Under the pieces are notes generated by a model. It did no database searches. It was not told the origin of the DNA and saw only the letters and a program-made list of their open reading frames with translations. Positions 35,401 to 50,400 of a DNA stretch of 64,000 bases are shown here, in pieces; the stretch's first letter is position 1, and each line of letters opens with the position of its first letter. Location of the stretch: NCBI GenBank assembly GCA_947846985.1, contig CANTUZ010000003.1:58538096-58602095 (forward strand), given 5' to 3'. The translations under genes and the position numbers were made by a program. This stretch comes from Fratercula arctica. Lineage: Eukaryota; Chordata; Aves; Charadriiformes; Alcidae.

Positions 35401-38400
35401 TAATTAAAGCGAGCTGGATGTCAAGCTCTGCCACCCATGCTCTTCTCCAAGTGACTTTTGGCAAGTCTCAGTCTGTCTGTACTTCAGTTTCCTACCTGAT
35501 CAATGAGAAGACTGTATTTTTGTTTTGAGGAGAATAAATTCATTCACATTAGTGAGACACCTGAGTGCCAGAGGGATTGGAGCGGTCATTCAAACAGCTC
35601 AGATGTGCGCACCGAAATGGCAGCAGTCGTAACTCTGCAGCTGTCTTTCTCAGAGTACTGGAAATCCTCACAGATGCTGTAAGCATCATTTCATCGTTTT
35701 CTGGCCAGAGAGAACTTGTTGGAGAAGCCTGAAGTGTGCTGAAAGCTACACGCTGCATGTCATAGTCACGTGTGACCTAATGACTTCAAACTGTGGCTTG
35801 GCAGTGCCATCCTGTTCTGAGCAGATAGTTTGTTAGGTTGTCCCGATTACTCAAAGCTTTATTTTCTGCCCTAGGGTTGTGATTCTTTTTGACTTAAAAT
35901 TTTTAAGTGCCTTTTCTTCATCACTTGTTATTATGTATTTCTCAAGACAGCCTTTTTATGAGACTACTAAATGAACATCCGTGCTGTAAATCACAGATCT
36001 AACTGATGGGATAAATACCAGTATCAATGACTGAATTAATTCCTAGCATGTTTCTTTTGGGTTTAGTGGTGTTACACAAGAGACATACTGGGTCCCGCTG
36101 GTCACCCATAATGACGTGAATTACCCGTAGGGCAACTGAATGAAACGGATAATATTATTAATCTTAAGTACTGTTAAATTAAAGTCGCTGCAATAAAACC
36201 ATCTTACCATCTAAGTAAGCTTTTAATGGAAGCATTTTATTGTTGAAGAGATAATTTTTAAATTTTATGCTCACTGATCTATCTAAATATTTCTGGGGTC
36301 ATCCTGAGATGGCTCTACGTTATGTATTTGACGAATACCAAAGCTGGGAAGTTACTCTGAATTTTATCCTGGCCTAGACACCAAGTATCCCCAGGTGCGT
36401 AAGTAGCTGCAGTGCTGGCTTTTTATAAACAAATATTAGAGCTGTCAAAAATGAATGCAAAATGTAACTTGACAAAACCCCTAAATTTGCCTAATTCTCA
36501 CAATCGGTACCCAGTGGATCGGTTGACAATCACTGTTGCCCAGTCTCAGGATATTTAATAGGAGAGCAGAACAAAATCCAGCTTTATCTCAACATTGGTG
36601 CAAGAATAAAATAGCGTTAGGTGCGATCTGGGAATTTTTTTATTAAGCGGCGTGTTCAAAGTAGCGGCTTCGGCATTAAATTTAGGATTTAATTTCCAGC
36701 TGACTTGTGAGCTGACTGAATCCTCCGTGAACGTGACGCACCAACGCGGTCCCTCGGGTACCACGAACCCGCCCGCAGGGGACGGCGGCGGCGTTTTCAT
36801 CCCGCTGGATCCCGCCACCGCCGCCGCCACCGCCCGGGAGCGAGCCGCGCAGCGCCGGCCCGTGTCCCCTCCGGCTCGCCGTAGCGCCGCCGCCCCCTGC
36901 CAGCGGACTCGCCCTTCGGCCCCGCGGCGGCGGCGGCGGCGGCGTGGCGGGGGTTGCCGTGACGTCTCCCGAGTGGCGTGGCGGACGGGTGACGCACGCG
37001 GAAGCCGCCGGCAGGCACCGCTGGCGGTTGTGCCACGGAGGCGGCGGCGGCCCGGCGAGGGCGGGCGGCGGCGGTGCCGCCACTGCGCATGCGGCGCCGG
37101 GATGGAGCCGTGAGTGGTGGTGGGCGGGGAGGAGCCGCGGGGGGGGGTCGCCGTTCGTACACTGGAAGGGGAGACCCTCGCGCATGCTGGTGGCTCGCGG
37201 GGCTGCCCTCGCGCTCAGGCGTTGGCGGCGGGAGCGGCCGTTTAACGGCCGGCGGGGAGCCGGCCTGAGGGGAGGCAGGTTTCGGGGGGGCGCCCACCGA
37301 CCCGGCGCTGCCGGGAGAGGGACAGGGAGGTGTTTGTTTGCTTGGGGGCGGGGGCCGGAGTGTCCTTGTTTGCCTGGGGCCGGGAGAAGGAATGCCGTCC
37401 TCTGACCGGGTGCGGTACTTTGAGCTTTTTCACTTGTTAAGACCCGACTTTAGTCATTGGGTTTTTATACGCGTTAATTCTCGTTAAGGAAGTAAGATCA
37501 CCGAGGGTTAAATTAGTGTTACGGGGCTACGGTTCGTCGGTCAGAAACCTGACGGTAACTACCCACTTCTTTAGAAAAATGCTGAGGTTTTCCCTCTTAC
37601 GTGGTGAATAACCCACCCCTTATCTCTTCTCTCAGATTGGGTCTGTTAAGGAAAAACTTGTTTTGCCGGATATGTGTCCGCATGGACAGAGCAATAGTCG
37701 TGACTAATTATTCAGACTTCAGTGAATACCACAAACAAGACACTAAAAAAACCACAACCTCACCCTGTGCACTTCATCTATTCAGCGTAGTCACAGTTAT
37801 CTGACAGTTGTCATGTAACAGTACTATGTGGTACTGCTAATATTAATTGTATGCATCTTTTTATGTAGTCATGTGGTGCCTCATTAGTTATTAACCATGG
37901 TGGAATACATCTGCAAGAAGAAATTCAAGGTCTTCTGAGGGACACTGAAGCAAGCAATGTCTTTAAACCGTGAAAAAGTGCAGTATGTACAGATAGACCC
38001 AGTACTATGAATGTAGGTAGCATATACAATCATTTAAATCAAAGTGGGTTTGATGGTTTTATTTGGCAGTGAGCCTAAAATAGAAATGAGCAGTTGGAGG
38101 CAGAGATGTTGAGGCCAGTATGTCAGAAAAACTACTGTGCATAAAAGTGAGTTATTTCTGATTTTAATATCAACTCTGTGCTACCTACTGCTTTATCCCA
38201 CTTTTGTCACAGCCTTCCCATCTGCAGAGTGTCTTAAGTGAAAACTGTTGTATAAAAGGCTCTGGTTTTCATTATAGTCTTTACTCTAGTAAAGGCTGTG
38301 TTGTGCAGGCATGAGAAGTGATTTGAAGATGAGGAATAGCCTGAGAAATATTTTGTTTAACCATTTGAGACAAAACTTTACTCAAAGAGCAAGATTTAAC

Positions 38401-41400
38401 CTACCTTTACATCTCACGTATGAATGGCTGCTGAAAGATTGCAGTTGTTAGGGCTGTGCATTTCCATAGTTCACTCCATCGCAAGTTGCATTAATGCAAT
38501 TTAGTTTTTACTGACTACTATTTGAGATGTCTAAGTATAATGTTTCTCTGTTTGTATATCAATGCTTTCTGCTCCTTTACAGTTAGTTTCAGAGATATCC
38601 AATTTAATGATAAAATATTTAGTTTCTCTCTGAGTTAGGATAAAATGCAGTACAGGTGGTAAAAGCTGCCTGAGAAGTCTGCAAACAGTTGGATGGCTGC
38701 TCTCAAGCTTCAGACTGCCTTGGATAGGCTGATTAAAGCATCTTCCACTGGTAAAGCAAAACACGGTTTTTCACTCGTTTGAACCGGTGCTTCCAGAGGA
38801 ACCTTTTTTGCTTTTCGCGTAAATGCCTTTCAGACATTTCATTCTTTATTAGGCCTTTCCGATGTAAGAAAGAAGCTGTTGGTGGGGGATCATCGACTTG
38901 CACTTATATATATTCATAAATTTTATATAATCTCTTTCCAAAAGGCAGATGTTAAACAATGGACATACGGGAGGATCATTTTATCTGCTTTGTACGTCAT
39001 CTGGTGATATGTTGAAATGAGACATTTAAACCACACAAGGAAATTCAGTTATTGCAGTGAGGGCTAATGAAGAATACATCATCTGATAGGAATGCTCTAA
39101 ATTGTTGTTTGCTGTCATGATAAATGTAGTTAAGATTTGGCTGAGTTCTTACATTTGCTCTTCCCAAAAGTGTCCATGTTGCCTTAATGACCTTTTAAGT
39201 AGCATATAGAGTCAGTGGCTTAAATGAGACTTCAGGAGTACCAGTATGAAAGGAGGAGGTAAAAGGCACCCTGTGTCCCTTCTCTCTTTGTTAAATGCCA
39301 GCCTGACTGTTCTTAGGTAGGTGTATACCTGCCCATTTTGACTACTAGGTGTTGCACCACCTGGAGAGGAGTTGGAATAAAGAATGAGCCAATGTCTGGA
39401 ACATGTTTCTTCGAAAGCTTGCAAGTGCATCTGTGCTGTGGTGTGTGAGTAAACCAAGGTGATAATTGCTAATAGCTGTAAAGCTGTGAGTGTTGGCTGG
39501 GTGGATTCTTGTGACTTTCCTCTAAGGACTGTGGAAATGAAGATGCTTTTCATGTTCACGTTATGCGCTTTGAAACATCTGCAGAAACTTGGAAAATAGG
39601 AAGCTTGTGAAAAGAACCAAGAATATGCACAGTATATCAGAAGTATCCTGCATCAGACTTGTAGCTGTTAAGCAGATGCCCCGATGTAAGCTCTTAAGAA
39701 CAGCACAAGCATATGTGATATTTTCCTGCATATATATGATACTGTTCCAGTCTTCAGCTATTCCCAACCCATGGACTTTCCAGTCCTGGTTTCTGTATAT
39801 TGAGTGGTTCTCACTGGGTGCTCTTCCATGAAGTGTTTGGTATCCACTTGAACTCCTATAGTTAATTTAGGCATATCAACATTTTATGTACCATTTTTCT
39901 GTATCAAGGATTTTCTTGTTAAGGTTAGTATTTTGGTATCTCAAGATAATATCCCATACGTGGTGTTCTTAGGTAGTCAAGGAATACCAGGTCATCTGTG
40001 GAACTGAAGGAGCCCTTGGAACAGATAGGAAAACGCACCTTTTTTTATTTAGTTATATAGTTATTTTAGTACTAGTACGGATGTAATAGCTTTAAAGTGG
40101 TTTAAGTGCATGAAGGCTGAGGCGTTCAGACATTGATTTAAGGAAAACACTGTAGTTATATCCCTGCAAAAGTTGTACAGACAAATTCTGGTTTGAAATG
40201 CATCTATTAACTGGCATTTTTCAAAGTCAACTTAAAATTGCCCAGAGAGGTGGTGGAGGCCCTATCCCTGGAGACATTCAAGGCCAGGCTTGATGAGGCT
40301 CTGAGTGATCTGATCTAGTTAAAGATGTCCCTGCTTACTGTAGGGAGTTGGACTAGATGACCTTTAAAAGGTCCCTTCCAAACCAACACATTCTGTGATT
40401 CTATGAAAATCATTTGTTTGTGAGAATTCTGTGTCATGATCTGTGTGACAGAGATCTGATCTGTTCCTGCTTATGATTGCGTTAATGTATAATTTACCTT
40501 TTTTTGGCTGTACAATCAGCTATTCTGACTTCTCAGACCGGTGCAGGCTTTTTGCTCAGGATAAGGGTGTGTGGCAGAAGTTGTTACACTGTGTTTGCAG
40601 GTGCTACGCCCGGAGTCCTGTACAGCCAGTTTGTGCAAACTTGTGGCATTTACAGTTACTTGCTTGCAATTCTCATTATTTCTGTGGGATTTTCTTCCCT
40701 TCCCCACCTCCTTTGTGACTTATAAGATTTGGATCTTTCAGACTTTACAGTAAAGGAATAATGTAATTATTTTTGTAGTGCCTCGTTTGGAGAGAATGCA
40801 GTGATTCTTAAAGAAAATAGAAGTTATTATAAAATCCTTTTACTAGTTTAAAGTGGATTGTTTGCCTTGCTTTTAAGGGCTGACAGGTGTACAGGCCTGG
40901 TCCCAGAATTCAGGCTGGGTTTATGGAAAGGATTCCGCTACCTTTTCTGCATTTATTCGTTAATGTGGTGAACCAGTAAGAGCACCATTCAGCTGATGAA
41001 AAGAAGTTTTATTCCAAGCTGAAAGGGAGTGCTGTCATTAAAGTCTTATGCTTGCTTTCATTTCTTTCTATGATGGTGCTCTTACAAATTTATCAGAAAA
41101 CAACACATCTCCCTCCCCACCCCTTTACCCCTGCCCCCCCGCCAATCCTACAGCTTTCCCATATAAACTTTACAGCTTTCTATGATCGCACCTGCTGGAA
41201 CAGTGGTAGAAAATCAACTATATGTTGGCTCAGTTCTGGCATAACTCAAACCAGTATGTTGGCTGTATTTTGAAACATGGTGGATTTGTCCTTTTTTGAA
41301 CTATTCATTTAACAAAAAGGAAGGGATATGTTATATAAGATTAATTCTGTGATCATATTTCCCTTAAGCTAATGAAACTGGAAGTTACCTATTTCTAAGA

Positions 41401-44400
41401 GAATGCAGTTGGTCATTTCAGTGCTTTTCCCCCCTCTCTATTTGGTGTTTAACCTAATGATAACCACCAACCAGCTGTGGAAGAGATGTCATTGCTTTTA
41501 TGTGTATTTGTATTTAAGTGTCTAATAATAAACTTAAGTTCAGATTTCTATTTCCCAAGCTTTAGTGGAGCTCAGACAAGAATGCAGAGCCTGAGCACGC
41601 ACATCTAGCATATCTGGAGTTCTGCCTTACTCCTTGTTAGGGGTGATCCTGCAGGGATGAAATGTATATATGGGTTGTAGAAAACTCATCAAGATCCTGT
41701 GTGGGTAACCGAGTTGTTAGTGACGTCAGTCCCTTTAGGTTAAGCTGTCATTGCAGGAGACCCTGGTGTCTTGGTTGTTTAAGTTATTAACATATGAACT
41801 AAAAAAATGTAACTTTTTTTCCCCTCTAATAAATGCTTTCCTCATGCTCAAGTCTTAGGGCAATAGAAAACCCTAGCATAGAAAGAATGGGCGAAATTCA
41901 TACATTCTGGGGTGCGGGTGTGCATGCACATACGTATGTCTAATAATTCCTATCAGTTATCATTGCTCTCTAAAGTAGCATTAATTTTTTTTTTTTCTTA
42001 GTGTTACATGTTACCTTGGATTTTGGTTTAATTTTCTTTGTGGAGGAATTAATGGGATCTGTTTTTCCCCCCTTTAGAAATATGACTGACAGCTAATAAT
42101 TCTGTGCTTTCTTTTGCTTCCTGTAGGCTGGCACCGATGCGATTATATACACTGTCCAAACGGCATTTTGTTCTGGTCTTTGTAGTATTCTTTGTTTGTT
42201 TTGGTTTGACAGTCTTCATCGGAATAGCAGGTAAGGATGCTGTCTTTTAAAAAGATTGCAGTTCTTGTATGCTTTGTCTAAACCTGTTGGTATTTGCAGA
42301 TGTATTTAAATGCTAATGAGCTTATTGCCCCTGAGATCTCTGAGGAAGCATTACTTTTGACAGGGAGAGAGAAGTGTTTCTTCCCTCTCATTTTTTCATG
42401 GGAGGACTACCTACACAGATTTGGTATTTGCAATTGCTTTGCAGGGAAGAGTCAATAAAGTAAAACAAAACCAGCTTCATTGTAGCATAATTTTTCAGCT
42501 GACTGCTACATTAATTTTCATCTTTGTATTTCAGTCTGTAAAATGGTGGTGCTAACACTTAATTTCCTGTGGGGAAACTGATCACTGTTTGTAAAGCCTT
42601 CTTAACGTTTGGGTGATAAACATCATAGCAATATAAAATATTTAGTAATGTAAAAATATGAACTTCTGTTGTTGAACATATATGAGCTTGGGTGTCTGGT
42701 TTCAAAGACCTTTGTGGGAATCATGACGTGGTCTGAGAGACTAAGCACTTAGTGCCTGGATACTTATCCTGGAGATCAGAGAGATCTGTGGAAGTCTGGT
42801 TGACAAAGATGCAGATTGTCATTAGACAGATGGAAAGCGTGGGAGCCCTTTGTATTTCCTGCCAGAGAGCTTTTCCAGGTCTAAAACATACTTGAAAAAG
42901 AAGTCAGCATGGTATCACTACAGTGTTAATAAGCTAATACTCTGCTGTCAGGATAGCTTTGTCAACACAGAATTTAAGTGACAGAGAGGGAGAGGGGAAG
43001 GGAGGGATTTGTACTCATTAAGCAACCCGCCCCTCATATAAGAATTATTAAAGGGAGGTTACTGTGTCCCCCCACTTTACTGCTTATTTCCATGTCACCC
43101 AGGGTGTTCTCCTGTGCCACTCTCACACCTCTTGACCTGTCTGTAGGGTTGTCTCTACCTCTGCCCTGTCCTTCACTTCCTTTGGAATGAGGTCGGCTGC
43201 CCAGGCCTGAGACCCTGGGACTCATCCACTCCTGCCTGCCTTGGAAAGAAGCGGGGGCTAATTGGACGCAGCTGTTTGGGCTTTTTGTGCCCATCCATGC
43301 CTTGTAGGCAGTACATTCTTCATAATAGCATTAAATAATAAAAATTGTCTGTGAAATGAAACCTTTTTTCCTGCTGTTTGATTTATTGTATCAGCCTAAA
43401 GTCCAAACAGACTTCAGTTTGTGAAGGCTAACCACTGATATTCCTGTGACTTGCCTAAGGATGCTGGAGGGCATTATTTGGCCCTTTGGTATTTATTTTG
43501 GTATTTATTTTATTTGGTATTTGGTATACCATATAAATACATTTACCAAAATGCATTTTATATGAATGATAAAGGAAAAAAAAACCCTGGAATTACTTAA
43601 TTTAGTGTCATTTGGCTTAAAAAGTGAACCATATCTGTAGTTGTGTATTTATTCTGTCTGGTTGCAAGAAAGTTGTTTTATGTAAGACTAGTCAAAAAGC
43701 AGTGCTCCTGGAAGAGAAAACTGAGTATTTAATTCTTAATTGATAGCAGAACCTGAAAGAGAGCTGTGTTGATATGTTGCATTGCATCTGCCTGCAGAAT
43801 GGTCTGATGATGTAGTTGTCTTTGGTCCAGGGGACTTGACTGCTGTAAGTAAAGCTTGGTCATCTGTAACCTGCTTGGGGTCCCAGGGCTCGCCTGTGAT
43901 GACCTTCAGGAACTGGCACGGCTGTGGGATTCTTGTCCTTGTAAGATTGGTTTGTTGGATAGTTTTGTTGACAAAGTGTGAACACAGTTCGTTATGACTT
44001 AACTATTTTTTAAAGAATCCTGTTTACCTTGGGAGGAGACCCACTGAACACTTACTGTGATTTTTTTCAGTGGCTTTTGTTGACAGCTCCTTGCTTCCTG
44101 TGAATAGAGGGAGGGGCACTAACAATAGAGTGCTCCCTCATTAAAGGGTGTAGTCTGAGCAAAACTTACCAAACCCACTAAGTAAATGAAAAAGTGGGAG
44201 ATATATCCATATTTTCTGTGCTACTTGAATATGCCATTGCCCGCACTCAACTTCTCTATTTGCAGTTTGGGAAGCCTGGCAGAAGCCTTGCTTCTCATCT
44301 GAGAAAACAAGACAATTTAATCTGTGGTGGCTGATGCTCTTCAGTTGTTGTAACCCAAGACAGTCACAGACTTGGATTTTGGGGTTTTTTCCCAAGTTAT

Positions 44401-47400
44401 GCTCACTTTCTTTCCCTTATCCCAATGGGTCTATGTTATCTTTGGGGTGAGACAAAATACAGAGCTCATTTTCTGTGCCTGTGCAGTTTTCATGTTCACC
44501 ACCTCGGGGTGGTTCTTTGCTTTCAGATGTGATTCTGTTAACTGACTAAGACTAAAAGAAAAACAATAACAATGTAATTGAATCACCATTTTTTAATAAT
44601 ATAACCACAGCATTGTTTTGGCCAGTTGCTTTAATATGTGTGGCCAGCAGGTCAAGGGAGGTGATTCTGCCCCTCTACTCCATTCTGGTGAGACCTCACC
44701 TGGAGTACTGTGTCCAGCTCTGTGGCCCCCAACATAAGAAAGACACGGACCCATTGGAATGAGTCCAGAGGAGTGCCACAAAGATGATCAGAGGGCTAGA
44801 GCACCTCTCCTATGAAGACAGGCAGAGAGAGTTGTGGTTGTTCAGCCTGGAGAAGAGAAGGCTCTGGAGAGACCTTATAGCAGCCTTCCAGGTACCTAAA
44901 GGGGGCCTACAGGAAAGATGGAGAGGGACTTTTTATCAGGGAGCGTAGTGATAGGATGAGGGGTAACGGTTTTAAACTGAAGGAGGGGAGATTTAGATTC
45001 GATATTAGAAAGAAATTCTTTAGATAGTAGGAAGAAATTCTTTACTGTGAGGGTGGTGAGACACTGGAACAGGTTGCCCAGAGAAGTTGTGGATGCCCCA
45101 TCCCTGGAAGTGTTCAAGGCCAGGCTGGATGGGGCTTTGAGCAACCTGGTCTAGTGGGAGGTGTCTGGGCCCATGGCAGGGGGGTTGGAACTAGATAATC
45201 TTTAAGGTCCCTTCCAACCCAAACCAGTCTATGATTGTGTGATTGCTTGCTAGAGGAGTAGCAGTTATCGCAGTAGAACCTAATTCTGTTTTTGGTTGCT
45301 GCTCTTAAAAGCTGGGACTATGATCTCTCTGTCCCAATATTGGTTCATATCTTCTAGTAAAAAAAAACTTTTTAAAAAAGCTCATTCTGTTGTTTTTGTT
45401 AAGACTTAACGACTGAACTATGATGATTTACCAACTGTGAGCACTTACTAAAATTGAATTATGATTTTCAAAACAAAAATGCCTTCCAAAATCTGCACTG
45501 TTTATACGTACTTGGGAACCGAAAAGTTCAATAATGCAAAATTGACATTATAGTGGGTGGCTGTTAGTGAAGTTAAACTGTAATTCTGGTATGACACTTT
45601 GGTGAAATTCTTAATTTTTCCATTTAAAGTCTGTAAGATGGTTAATATTGTAGTTAGAGTGGTTATAAAAGCCCAAGCAATGCTGCGTGTTTAGAGCTGT
45701 CATGACAGCTAACATAAAATACTTCTTGCACAGACTTATCCCATGTTGCTCATTTATAAACTTCTTTTCTGTTGTTTCTCTGTAGTAACTTTGAAGTCCA
45801 TGGTCTTTGTGAAAAACTGTTTTTCTTGCATAATTTTTGTAATACTAAGTTTGTGTCTGAAACAGCATGTTTTGAGGATTAATAAATTACATTAAATTGA
45901 CATATGCAAATATGAAAAGGGAGAGATCATTTGGACAGACTGTGACACCTCTAGAGTGACCCGAATATACACGTATATGTCCTGCCTCTGTCCCTACCTG
46001 CTATATATCTCCTCTGTGTTTGTTCACACTCCAGTATATAGATACAGACATTTTCCTACTCTTGCCTTTAATTTTTCTGGTTTTAGTCCTTTTGTGTATG
46101 TACATATGCATGCATGATACATACTTTTGTGAATGTATATACATGCATGCATTCCTCTTCTCCCTGGTACCATGTGTTCTTGCCTACCTTAGAAGGCTAA
46201 GGGGAAACCATACCACTGTCTACAACAACCTTATCAGAAGATACACAGAAGATGGGGCTAGACTCTTCTCAGAGGTGCATGATGATGATAGGGTGAGAGG
46301 TAACAGAAACAAGTTGAAACACAAGAAATTCCAGTTAGGTATTAGGAAAGCTTTTCTTACTGTAAGGGTGGTTAAATACTGTAACAGGTTGCCCAGGGAG
46401 GTTGTGGGAGTCTCTGTCCTTGGAGGTTGTCAAGATTTTGACTGGACGTGGCCCTGAGCAACCTAGTCTAATTACACAAGAAAGTGGACTAGATGGCCTC
46501 TGGAGGTCTCTTCTAACATAAATTATGACTTTATTGCTTCCCATTTACTGCATACAGAACTAGAGGTATGGTGTGAGTGGATGGGTGCGGTTGATCAGTA
46601 TGTTAAGTGTGTGTGTGTCCGTATCCAGAATGTTTGGAGGAATGGTTGCACGAAAAGTCTGGTGGTGAGCTGAACATCTCCGACAACTGGACCTGAAACT
46701 CCGTTGATTAAATGGATTGTCTGTTTTAGGAGAAATTGTTTATAGAACTTTGATGCAATTATATTTATGTGACAATATAAATAACAGAACATAGCCCCAG
46801 ATTTCTATAGAAAAAGAGGGGCCCAATCTGAGAACTGTTTCTAAACAAATGTGGGTATTTTGGCTTGAATAGACTACTGTGATGAAGATCCAGCACTAGT
46901 CAGAAAGTAATGTTATTGTGATTGTACAAGCAAGTACACTACACATACATGAAAAGGCATTAGCATCATACAGTTAAATACAACGGGATGTGTTTGCCTT
47001 GGTACCTGAGCCTTGAGTGCAATGCATTATGGACACTATGCTCTATGTAAATCAGATAGTTGTAGCAGTTTGGCTATAGCAACTTTATAGTGCAATTAAA
47101 GATGGTGTTTTTTTCAGGTGGTTTTTGCAGCCCGTGTTGAGCTTCAAGTTGCTGTTAACAGCAGTGCCACTGGTGCTTAGCTAGCTTTTTTGTAGCTGAG
47201 TACTTTCATGGTTGCAGTGTACAGCTTAGCTTGGGAAAAATACCGTGTGGTTTGTTGTAGGAGTTTAGAGTACACATGCAGGGCTTCTAACATGGTGTTC
47301 TTGATTTATAATTTGCTTTCTATTTAATCATGCCTAGAAATACTTTGGCCAAGACACTTAGAAGAACATTCAGGCCAGGTTTATTAGTGATACTGAAGTG

Positions 47401-50400
47401 TGTAAGTGATTAACTCTTCAGTTTAAACATCTGAAAAGTGGGATATTAGTTACCTGCTTTGTATAGTCTTTTGAATATTTCAATACTTCAATATTGGTTT
47501 CTTTCTTCCTTCTTATATATTCTGTAGGTCCTAATGTAATTGAAACTTCTATAGCAAGAACTGACTTAAATAACAGCCTAAAGGTAAGAGTTAATAAATA
47601 TCGTTGGATTACATGAATGGCTTTATTTGATGTCAGTAATGCTAAAAATTCCTCTCCTTCCCCCAAATTATTTTAAGTACTTAGATTTTTACTGGAAAGC
47701 TTCTTGGCCACATGGTGCTTTCCAGTTTGAAATTGAATGTGCAATATGGTACTACCACTGTGTTATTTCATGAGTGGCTCAGCAGCAATTTGTAGTCTCT
47801 TACTTTCATGAGCAGGTAAGGTAGAGAATTGTATGTGTTTCTGCACAGTGATTTCTGATAAAGTAACATTTGAGTGTTGGTAGGATTCCCTGGTGAGTTC
47901 ATGTTGGAGATTCTTGTAGGGGGTCCAGAAATAGAAATTGAGATCATAAACTGAAAAACAATGCTCTCAGTGGCAACTAATGATAACCCTCTTGTGATCT
48001 TCCTTTCTATCATCTGGGAAGGAATTTTTCTTTTTCTTGTTAACTGTTCACTGTCATGTGACCAAGACATGGAATCTGGCTTGCTAACATGAACCTTCAA
48101 GTTAATTTTCTCAAAAGCTTTGATGTTTTGTTTCTCAGTTCTTGCATTTTTATTTCTGTCTAGCTGTTTGCTGTCAACCTAATAACTAAAGTAATTTTTG
48201 TGAAAGTGCTAAAAAGGTTTTGGGTTTTTTTTAAGTAAATTTTCTTTAAATACACTGGAATGTTTCTTTTTTTATTTGTTGGTCTTTTAGTCACCTATAT
48301 ATGTTTGGATTTGTACTGTGTTATGGGTGGGTTTTTTTTTTTTAAAGCTAATTTTTATATCAAATAAGAAAAGCCTTTCCTGCATGTAGATCTTATCTGT
48401 TAATGATATCTTCTATGCTTTTGAAATGAATGTGAGATTTTTAGGAAACCTAGTGGAAAAATAGTTGTTGTTTTCATAATTGTAGTTGAACAGGTTCAAA
48501 ACTGTGTAGCAGATGAGGGGTCACAAACCTGACTTTTGATGTAAAGTGCCAGAAATGACTTTTAATTTCCAGACCAGGTCTCAGGATTTTGCATTTTGTG
48601 TCCTAATGTTTTTGTTTTATTGCTGCCGCTTTTATGTGCTTTAAGTAGTCATACCTTCCCTTGCTTCAGTGCTGTGCAAAATACGTGTGCTTTTTAAGCT
48701 GCTTCTCTGAAAGACTTACATTTGAGCTGTTTATCATACCATCCACACAGTAGCACGTATTAAATCTATTCCCAAGAATATTGTCACAAACATAAATAAC
48801 ATGCCTTTCATCATTATAGCTACAGGTATATCATGTAACAGAATAATGGCTGCTGCTAACCTTGTGGGTTTTTTTACAGCTGAAGCCATTTAATTTAAGT
48901 TCGCCACCACTGTCTACTTACAATCAGCAGCTGTGGCTGACCTGCGTAGTTGAGTTGGATCAGCAAGATGGTGAGAATCTTACCCAATTCTCAGGAAACT
49001 GCTATAGCAACCTGTATATTTTGTATTGTGTATTAATTTCATCTGTCATGTACATGATCGTGTTGCTTTCTGGCTATGGTTGGTGGATTTTCCCTCTGAC
49101 ACAGTTTCTCCCCCTCCATGCCCTGCCTCCAGTAAAGACAGAGAGCACTGATCTTGACAACTGGAAGGAACAGGTGCATGGGATAAGTTTTGTTGTTTGT
49201 TTGGTTTTTTTTTCCTGTGAAAGCAATAATATCTAGAGAATCTGTGTCTCTGTTCCTTTATTTTGGGGGGAATTAGATATGTAGGTTGTGTTGATATTAA
49301 TTTTTCAATAAAAATTCCCTGTAAGCATGTTAGAAATACTGTATTAGTAATTGTTAATCTGTCAAGATTCAGTACAGGGCATTTGTGACTTACTGCCTAA
49401 GTATGTAAATAAAAAGTTTTGTGGTTTTTTTATTAATATACAGGACTCCTACTCCAGTAAAGTATAACTGAATAACTTTGAGTCATCTTTAGATATGTGT
49501 TTTTAAACTATATTTGGAACTCTATTTGAGATTTCATTTCTGCATGTAGCAATAGCTTAATATTCTCTTTTTTAATTACAGTGTCCCTCAAAAAGAATGT
49601 TACTATGACAGTCAAAGTACTTGGAGTGGTGAAGGATGGAAGCACACCATATGTTAATAACCAAGTTCACAATCGGACAAGATTACTCAGTTGTGCACAA
49701 GTATGTACCTGCTTAAACAAAACTCTGATGCAGTACGTTTTCTTTAAATCTCTTTGTGTGCGTGTTACATTGCATTGCAAATGAGAAGAATATATCTATT
49801 AAGCATGTCTTGGGAAAGGCTCTGGAGTATAGTTTCATTTGTAATTGTAACCTAGCTAGTAATGCTGAGCAGGATACCCGCTATCCGTCTTTTTCTGTTT
49901 CCTTCTATGACTTGTGTCTATTACCCCTTAAAGACCACTCTTTCTTGTTAGAGTGGCTCTCTGCCAGCAAAGTGGTGTGTGCTGCGTAGCCACCTAAGTA
50001 GATTTAGCAGCACTGAAGCAAGGAATATTGTAGTAGAAAATTGGATATAGGGCTCCAGAGGAGAGAAGAGTTCTCCCCCAATACCTAGCAGGAAGTCTGG
50101 TTGAACTCAGCCGGCGTCTGTGCTCTGAAAAAGCCAAATTTCTTACCATCTGTGAAGAAATGTTTAAGATTTTGAGTTTCCAGTATAATTTGCACTGAAT
50201 TTTTTAGACTTAGAGACATCCAACACAGCTTCTCTAAACGCAAGTCCTTTAGGAAGAGCATAACTGAAGTTTTTTGTGATAAGCATATAGAGTAAATCAT
50301 ATGTTTTCTCTTTAGATGTAGACATATATATATATGATATTTGCAGAAATTAATGAACAGTGGTCCATTAGATTTAATTACACACAGCCAAGAGAGCAAT

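Larger units (their letters stand above)
36720..37410 (+). promoter_or_regulatory. TMEM181: Second CpG island, proximal TMEM181 promoter
   Basis: Dense CpG and GC-rich sequence with GGC/GCC triplet runs (36809-36835, 36924-36944), inside what is intron 1 of the long form. It includes a CRE-like TGACGTCT (36960-36967), a TGACGC half site (about 36989-36994) and an NRF1-like TGCGCATGCG (37084-37093), with a second partial one near 37179-37187. No TATA box is seen. The island centres on the short alternative first exon ending at 37109. ORFs of 150-167 codons on both strands are products of low-complexity GC sequence, not genes. Confidence 0.85.

Noticed and set aside
36652..37405. ORFs of 150-167 codons on both strands of the proximal CpG island
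   Set aside because: They consist of Ala/Gly/Pro/Arg-rich low-complexity sequence caused by GGC/GCC runs and CpG density, with no splice or family support.
43480..43565. AT-rich palindrome-like patch with repeated GGTATTTATTTT and TACCATATAAATAC
   Set aside because: The self-complementarity is imperfect and typical of AT-rich slippage. Nothing suggests a mobile-element end or RNA hairpin gene.
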